Part shown: positions 58,562 to 64,000 of the stretch, piece after piece
How the letters are laid out: each line of letters opens with the position of its first letter
Position numbering within the stretch: the first letter of the stretch is position 1
Source of the DNA: Verticillium longisporum
Taxonomy: Eukaryota; Ascomycota; Sordariomycetes; Glomerellales; Plectosphaerellaceae
Assembly (NCBI GenBank): GCA_019188255.1
Contig: JAETXT010000003.1
Location: forward strand, 5,704,001 to 5,768,000
DNA: 64,000 nucleotides
Direction of reading: 5' to 3'
Program-made: the position numbers and the translations under genes
Notes under the pieces: generated by a model
Databases searched by the model: none
The model's input: the letters and a program-made list of their open reading frames with translations, nothing else
What the model was told of the DNA's origin: nothing

Positions 58562-60608
58562 TCATTTCCCGACGCAGAACCTGGACGGGGGATCACGTGT
58601 CAGTCATCATGAAGCATATCGAACCAGCATCGCCGACGACGAGAAGGACAAGGGAGCAAAACTCGGATGTCAGGAGAGGTAGGAGAGAGGGGGGTGGAAA
58701 AGGGGGAAGCGGTGAAAGATCGGCAGGATCAAGAGGAGCGGGAGCAAAAGAGGACAACTCACTTCTCAAAGATGACACCCAGCACCTCCTCGACATCGCC
58801 CCCCTCGCCGCGGCCAGTGATCTTGGCCAGACACTCGGCCGCGGACCGCCGGTGCTCCGCCGCGAGCACGACGTCGGGGTCCTGCTGGTTGCCTGCCTCG
58901 GCGATGGCCATGTACTCGTCGAGCCAGGCGCCGCACTGGTCCAGCAGCTGCCTCTGGCGCGCCGTGACGCCCAGCATGTCCTGCATCTCGACGGGCAGGC
59001 TCGTCATGTCACCAAAGAGGCCGGCGAGCGTGTCGATGAAGGTGTCGACGCCGCCGTTGCTGCTGCTGCTGCTGCTGCTGCGAGTCCCGCGAGAGGTGGC
59101 GTCCTGCGCCTCCCTGCACGATATGGCGAGCGTGGGCACGTCGCGTAGCGCGGGGGTCGCCCGGCCTATCTCGGCGTGGAATGACTCGAGCAGGGATGAG
59201 AAAGTGGCGGCATCGACAGCGTCCCGCTTGTTGACGACGAGGATCGCTGCCTGGGCCTGCGCGGCGAGCTCGACCGTCTCCGCATCGTAGACAATCGCAT
59301 GGCCGTCAGGGGTCGGCTCAACGGCGGCCAGCACGACGACAATGTGCGAGTCGAGCGCCTTCTGCTTGGCGCGGCGGATGCCCTCCCTCTCCACGGCGCC
59401 TACAGATCCCCCACTCTCGAGGCTCGCCTCACCCCTGAATCCAGCCGTGTCGGCAAAGAGGCAGAGAAATCCGCGGATGTCGAGACTCGCCTCGACAATG
59501 TCCCTCGTGGTGCCCGCCTCGCCCGACACGATGGACGCCTCGCGGCCAATGACGAGGTTCATGAGCGAGCTCTTGCCCACGTTCGGGGGTCCCAGCAGGG
59601 CGATGCGGATACCGCTCCGCAGAATCTCGCTCGGCGCCCCGGCGGCATCGTGCCTGCGGAAGCCCTCGAGAAATTCGACGACGAGCCCGCTGACGTTCCG
59701 CAGCAGCTCGGCGGGGGACTCGTCAAAGTGCTGGTCCTCCGAAAAGTCGATCAGGGCCTCGAGCTCGGCGCGCGCTGCCAGCAGCGTCGCGCGCCATTCC
59801 TCGTAGGTGCGGCCCAGGGCGCCAGACGAGCCCCTGACGGCGGCCAGGCGCTGCTGCTCCGTGTCGGCGGCCAGGGTGTCGCCCAGGCTCTCGACCTGCG
59901 TGAGATCGAGGCGGTCGTTGAGGAAAGCGCGGCGCGTGAACTCGCCCGGCTCAGCGTAGCGGACGATGGCCGAGGGACTGGCGCACCTTGGAATGGCGGC
60001 GAGGACGGCCTTGACGGTGGCCTGGCCGCCGTGCACATGGAGCTCGAGGACGTCATCGCCTGTGACAGTCCTGGGGCCGGCAAAGTAGAGGATCAGGGCG
60101 CTGGGATCGAGGACGTTGGCCGTTGGTGGCGCGCTGGGATCGTAGAGGGTGCGCACCGTGGCTTGGCGGGGTGGAGGGAGGGCTCTGGACGGACAGAGCT
60201 GGCGATAGATCTAGGACGAGCGGTCAACTGTCTGGTGATCTGACGTCCCAAGGCATCAAGCATACGTACATCCAGACAGGCCGGGCCAGAGATGCGAATG
60301 ACCGCGATGCCGGCGCGGCCTTGTGCTGTGGACAGGGCGTAGATGGTGTCCTCGGTGAAGGCCGGCTCGACCCGAGTCGTCATCAACCGTGTCCCTGGGC
60401 CCCGCCACCGTCTACATGACGCAGTGGAGTGGTGGTTCGGGAGAGAAGCTGGGGCTGGGGCTGACAAGACGCGCGCCGCATAGCTTGTTGTGCCGCAGCT
60501 CAAGCTGCAGGTGTTGCTGTAGATGCAGCTGCTGACGTGACGCCACGGCTGTGAAGACGGGGTCCGAGTCCGGCCGAGACGCAGCACCGGCCGGGCGATG
60601 GTGAGCAT
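58562..60608 (-). CDS. mss1: Mitochondrial tRNA-modifying GTPase Mss1 (MnmE/TrmE family)
   Basis: With Mto1 it modifies the wobble uridine of mitochondrial tRNAs. Exons are 60270-60608, 58763-60210 and a 19-nt final exon 58562-58580, 601 residues. The N-terminus is Arg/Ser-rich and matrix-targeting like (MLTIARPVLRLGRTRTPSSQ). The tetrahydrofolate-binding domain has DTIYALSTAQGRAGIAVIRI and AEPGEFTRRAFLNDRLDL. The G domain has GPPNVGKSSLMN (G1), GTTRD (G2), DTAGF (G3) and NKRD (G4). Exon 2 ends VIFE plus AA at a GTGAGT donor. The 182-nt intron has an ACTGAC branch, and the last exon supplies K-F-C-V-G-K-stop, the family's C-terminal CxGK. Stopping at 58759 would lose this motif. It is divergent from mak16. 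Confidence 0.93.
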
Positions 60609-61165
60609 TGGCTGTGAATGGGGTACAGGAGCGCTATGAGATGCCGAAGGACGGTGATGAACTCATGTTGTACCGGGGAAGATGAGGCACCTCGACTGAC
60701 GGGAGGAAAAGGAGAGGTTCATGATGGAGAGGTTGAACTGGCTTAGATGCATCACCTCGATTGAGCGGCAGAGAGCAAAGAGAGCAAGTGCGACCCACTC
60801 AACCCACGAAATGGGAAGTTGGGTCGAGCTTGTGTAAAGTGACTCTTGCCATTGGCTGGCAACCCCGGGCTTCCGCCGTCTTATCTTATCGCACCATTGG
60901 GACCCCTGCCGCCTGGCCGCAGCTCTGAAATTTTTCTGGTTCTGTAGAGTTCAGATGTTCAGTTGTCCTGGGCCCAGAAAGAAAAAAATCCCAGGCCCCC
61001 CGCCAATCGGTTTCCTATCGCCCATTCTGTAAACCAGCAGAAGACAGCGACGACGAGCGACCTCGAGCTTGACCTTTCCTTCTCTTCCCGAGAGAAAAAC
61101 GACAAGAGTCACCCGAAACCCACGTTGTCCCCTCAAGTTCAGACAAGCGTCTACATTCTTTCATC
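60609..61165. other. Divergent promoter region, mss1 and mak16
   Basis: About 560 bp. A CTTATCTTATCGC element lies near 60880-60892. No other feature was seen. Confidence 0.45.
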
Positions 61166-62205
61166 ATGGCGAGCGACAGCGTTATCTGGGAGATCATCAA
61201 CACGCAGTTCTGTGCTTTCAAGATTCAGTATGTGCCTCTCCTCTCTCCTCCTCGAGGCTGATCCGCCGCGGCCGTTTGCGCCGCTAACACCATGTGTGCA
61301 GCACCGACAAGAAGCAGACGTTCTGCCGAAATGAGATGAACGTGACGGGCTTCTGCAACAGGCAGTCGTGCCCGCTCGCCAACTCGCGGTACGCCACGGT
61401 GCGGCGGCACCCGACCAAGGACACCCTCTACCTCTACATGAAGACGATCGAGCGGGCCCACACGCCGTCGCGGCTCTGGGAGAAGATCAAGCTGCCGTCC
61501 AACTACGCCAAGGCGCTCGAGGAGATTGACAAGCGGCTCATCTACTGGCCCAACTTTATGATCCACAAGTGCAAGCAGCGCCTGACGCGCCTGACGCAGG
61601 TCAACATCCGCATGCGCAAGATCGCCGCCGAGGAGGCCCGCCTCGGCGAGAAGCTCGTGCCCAAGCTGCCCAACAAGGTGCGGAACCGCGAGGAGGCCCG
61701 CGAGCGCAAGGCCGAGGCCGCCGCCAAGCTCGAGCGCACCATTGAGAGGGAGCTCGTCGAGAGGTTACGCTCCGGCGCCTACGGCGACCAGCCCCTCAAC
61801 GTCAGCGAGTCCATCTGGAAGCGCGTCCTCGGCGCCATGGAGAAGGACGGCCAGGCCAAGAGGGACAAGGACATGGACACGGGCATCGAGTCGGAGGACG
61901 AGGACGAGGACGAGTTTGACAGCCAGGCCGAGTCGGAGGACGACCTCGAGAAGGAGGTCGAGTACGTGTCCGACATTGAGGAGAGCGAGGACGAGGGTCT
62001 CGAGGATATCCAGGACTGGCTCGGCAGCGACGCCGAGGAGGACGACGATGACGAGGAGGATGAGGAGGACTCGGACGACAGCGACGCCGGCAAGAAGAAG
62101 TCGGGCGACAAGCGCAAGCGTGGCCGTGCCGTCAAGCTCAACAACAAGCGTCTCAAGCAGAGGGTCGCTGACCGGCCCAAGGTGGCTGAGGAGCTCACCT
62201 GGTGA
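61166..62205 (+). CDS. mak16: Ribosome biogenesis protein Mak16
   Basis: Nucleolar factor for 60S subunit assembly, partner of Rpf1. Exon 1 is 61166-61227, intron 61228-61301 with a GCTAAC branch, exon 2 runs to 62205, about 321 residues. Conserved N-terminal half: [40 protein letters not shown] (zinc-binding Cys pattern), [58 protein letters not shown]. Then come a basic coiled segment, a long acidic Ser/Glu/Asp region and a basic nuclear-localisation-like end ([20 protein letters not shown]). The frame is intact. Confidence 0.96.
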
Positions 62206-62949
62206 GAAGCCATGTGCAGTGTGGGGGGGGGTTGAAAACGTTTGTAACACGAGCGGATCTACTCAGGGTTTCGGGTTTCGGGTTTCACGAGGTTTTTCGT
62301 CATCGTCATCGTCATCATCATAGCAATGTCACATTATACCCATGGACTCTGTTGTGAAGTGATTGTCAGGTCTCTCCCACATGACCTCTGTCGGATAATC
62401 CGTTAGTCGCAGATCGGATAAATGCATGGCAGCATAATGCAGTGAAGGTGGTGGGGTCCGGTGAATGGTGGGCACAGCTCTGGTCAACGACACTGGCTGC
62501 ACCTGCCTTGGCCGCCGCTCCTTTGATCATGTTCCATCCCCCCAAGTTGAAACCGCTCCAAGCACGAACCCTCCGACCAAACGATTCGACCACCTACGAC
62601 AAAACGCCCTCTCCAAGTCAAGTCCGACCTCGTCTTCAGTCTATCGCTACAACCGAACCAGGTCAATCCGCAGCATTCCACACGACACTCGCCAATCGAG
62701 CACCCGAAAAGCAAATCGTAGAACCCTCCGCCTCCTTGCCAGCACCCCGCAACGCCGCAACGCCGCAACGCCGCAACGCCGCAACGCCGCAACGCCGCAA
62801 CGCCGCAACACCGCAACAATCGGCAGAACAAGGAGCCTGAACACAACAAAGCAAGCCTAGGCCGACAAAGGGGAGCCCGAAAGCACGAGAGCACACTTTT
62901 CCTCCTCTCCTCTCTCTCCCCTCTCACCCACACAGAGCAGCCCTCGACC
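62206..62949. other. Intergenic and 5' leader of the Mso1-like gene
   Basis: Contains a G9 run at about 62222, a GGGTTTC triple near 62266-62288, and the 8-bp array at 62751-62814. It ends in a C/T-rich leader before the ATG at 62950. Confidence 0.5.
62751..62814 (+). repeat. 8-bp tandem repeat, eight copies
   Basis: Seven perfect copies of AACGCCGC and one variant (AACACCGC), about 135 bases upstream of the Mso1-like start. Confidence 0.95.
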
Positions 62950-63815
62950 ATGGCCTCGTGGTACAAGAACATACTCACAAACACAACGTCGCAGCTCTCG
63001 AGCCTGCAGTCGCGGCTCCTGCAGACGGAGAACGACGGCGACACGGAGGACGACACGCACGTCTGCCGCGTGCTCCGCGCCTACTACACCCAGGAGCAGC
63101 GGCCCTTTCCCGGCTGGCTGCCGCCGGACCCCAAGGCCCCGCCGCCCGTGGCCCCGTCTACGCCTCGACCCAGCCCCAGGTCGGCGCGCGCTCCGGCGCC
63201 GCCGCGTCGGGCGCCGGCGGCGGTCAGCTCGGCGGCGTCCCGGCGTCCGGATCGCTGAGCTCGCTGTGGGATAGGAACCCGGCGCAGCAGGGGCAGAATG
63301 CGCCGCAGAGCCTGCGGCAGGGGCGGGGAGGTGGGCAGCAGGCGCAGCAGCAGAGGGTGAGCCCGTTCGCTCAAGGTGGCGGCGGCGCCGGCGCCGGCGA
63401 TGACAGGCCCGGCACGGGGGGCAGGGCGGGGAGCTATCAGTCTGGCAGCGTGTACTCGCAGGGATCGACAAGCGCGCCAGCGCCGGCGGCTGCGGGTGGA
63501 GGTTCGGCGCAGGACCGGTTGAAGCAGAGGCTTTGGGGCGGCGGCGCGAGGACGACGAGCCCGGCGGGGTCGCAGGGGCCCTACCAGCCGCCGAGCTCGG
63601 GAGGCGGCAGTCATGGCGGTGACTACGAGGAGAGGTTCGCGCCGGGTGGCCAGTATGATGGGAGGGGAGGCAGCGACAAGTCATACACAGGGTCGAACAC
63701 GCCGTGGTCCAACAATGAGCCAGCGTACGGCGGTGGGGGAGGCGGGAGGCCGGCACAGGGATTGCCCAGCGGGCCAAGACGACAGGGACTTCCCAGCGGG
63801 CCGCGCATGAGGTAA
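62950..63815 (+). CDS. Mso1-like Sec1-binding exocytosis protein, frameshifted at 63152
   Basis: The N-terminal 60 residues match the Mso1 Sec1-binding domain: MASWYKNILTNTTSQLSSLQ, SRLLQTENDGDTEDDTHVCR, VLRAYYTQEQRPFPGWLPPD. Mso1 binds Sec1 and helps SNARE assembly at sites of polarised secretion. The rest is a Gly/Ser/Gln-rich disordered tail with SAQDRLKQRLWGGG, YEERFAPGGQYDG and two RGLPSGPR-like repeats at the end. The frame breaks at the C4 run 63152-63155: upstream reads PKAPPPVAP, and one frame away VYASTQPQVGA continues to the stop at 63815. One added C gives about 288 residues. Confidence 0.83.
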
Positions 63816-64000
63816 GGGGGAGGTCGGGAGTGGGTGTGCATAGTGTGCAAAGGATACCAGGAAAGCAGCATGTAAGGAAGGGGAGCATCAAAAGGGACGC
63901 CTCGTGCAATCAAACCATTTCTTTACGCGGACCAAAGCCCATCAGCTCGGCAGATGGATAGCATAATGTGTCTCGACGACCATGCCGCGATGAGGTGCTT
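63816..64000. other. 3' region of the Mso1-like gene to window edge
   Basis: Probable 3' UTR and flank. No feature was seen. Confidence 0.4.

Overview
The window is nuclear DNA of a filamentous ascomycete, most likely a Sordariomycete and possibly Hypocreales (the order is inference). The signs are short GT-AG introns (about 50-180 nt) with CTAAC/CTGAC branch sites, GC-rich wobble positions, and a gene set typical of these fungi (SepA-type formin, Trs120/HypA, ASXH protein, LOG protein, single-chain PABA synthase). Genes are single and mostly unrelated; there is no operon, CRISPR array, rRNA or convincing tRNA, and no recognisable transposon.

Layout: 1-580 edge of a small membrane protein (-); 1067-2377 HNH-nuclease-domain protein (-); 4688-9929 formin (+); 10911-12686 DUF2264 protein (+); 13969-16042 MFS sugar porter (+); 16347-17699 phosphoserine aminotransferase (-); 18370-19566 degenerate SDR (+); 19722-20586 SNRNP27-like splicing factor (-); a 3.4 kb gene-poor stretch; 23995-25321 Cys/His protein ending in a CaaX box (+); 25699-26476 R-SNARE Sec22 (-); 27268-28561 ASXH protein (+); 29908-31681 second MFS sugar porter (+); 32025-33215 Elongator subunit Elp5 (+); 33486-35728 CLPTM1 family (-); 37052-37959 LOG family (+); 38495-39560 proteasome alpha subunit Pre5 (-); 40052-40488 Vps55 (+); 40919-43477 aminodeoxychorismate synthase (-); 44525-48981 TRAPP-II Trs120 (-); 49693-52301 ER glucosidase I (+); a 5 kb gene-poor stretch; 57350-57547 small acidic repeat protein (+); 58562-60608 mitochondrial tRNA-modifying GTPase Mss1 (-); 61166-62205 ribosome-biogenesis factor Mak16 (+); 62950-63815 Mso1-like exocytosis protein (+).

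Five genes act in membrane traffic (sec22, vps55, trs120, the Mso1-like gene, and sepA through actin cables) and one in N-glycan trimming in the ER (glucosidase I). The rest are housekeeping genes for splicing, proteasome, ribosome assembly, tRNA modification, serine and folate synthesis.

Two window-wide properties stand out. First, seven genes carry single-base frameshifts, nearly all one-base contractions of a homopolymer. That pattern points to uncorrected long-read sequence error rather than seven pseudogenes. One extra lesion, an in-frame TAG in the formin, does not fit this explanation. Second, perfect short tandem repeats (8-35 bp units) are unusually common, in introns, UTRs and coding regions, and a palindromic CCTAGGTA-type motif recurs between genes. 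The most novel candidate protein is the 65-residue acidic repeat protein at 57350.
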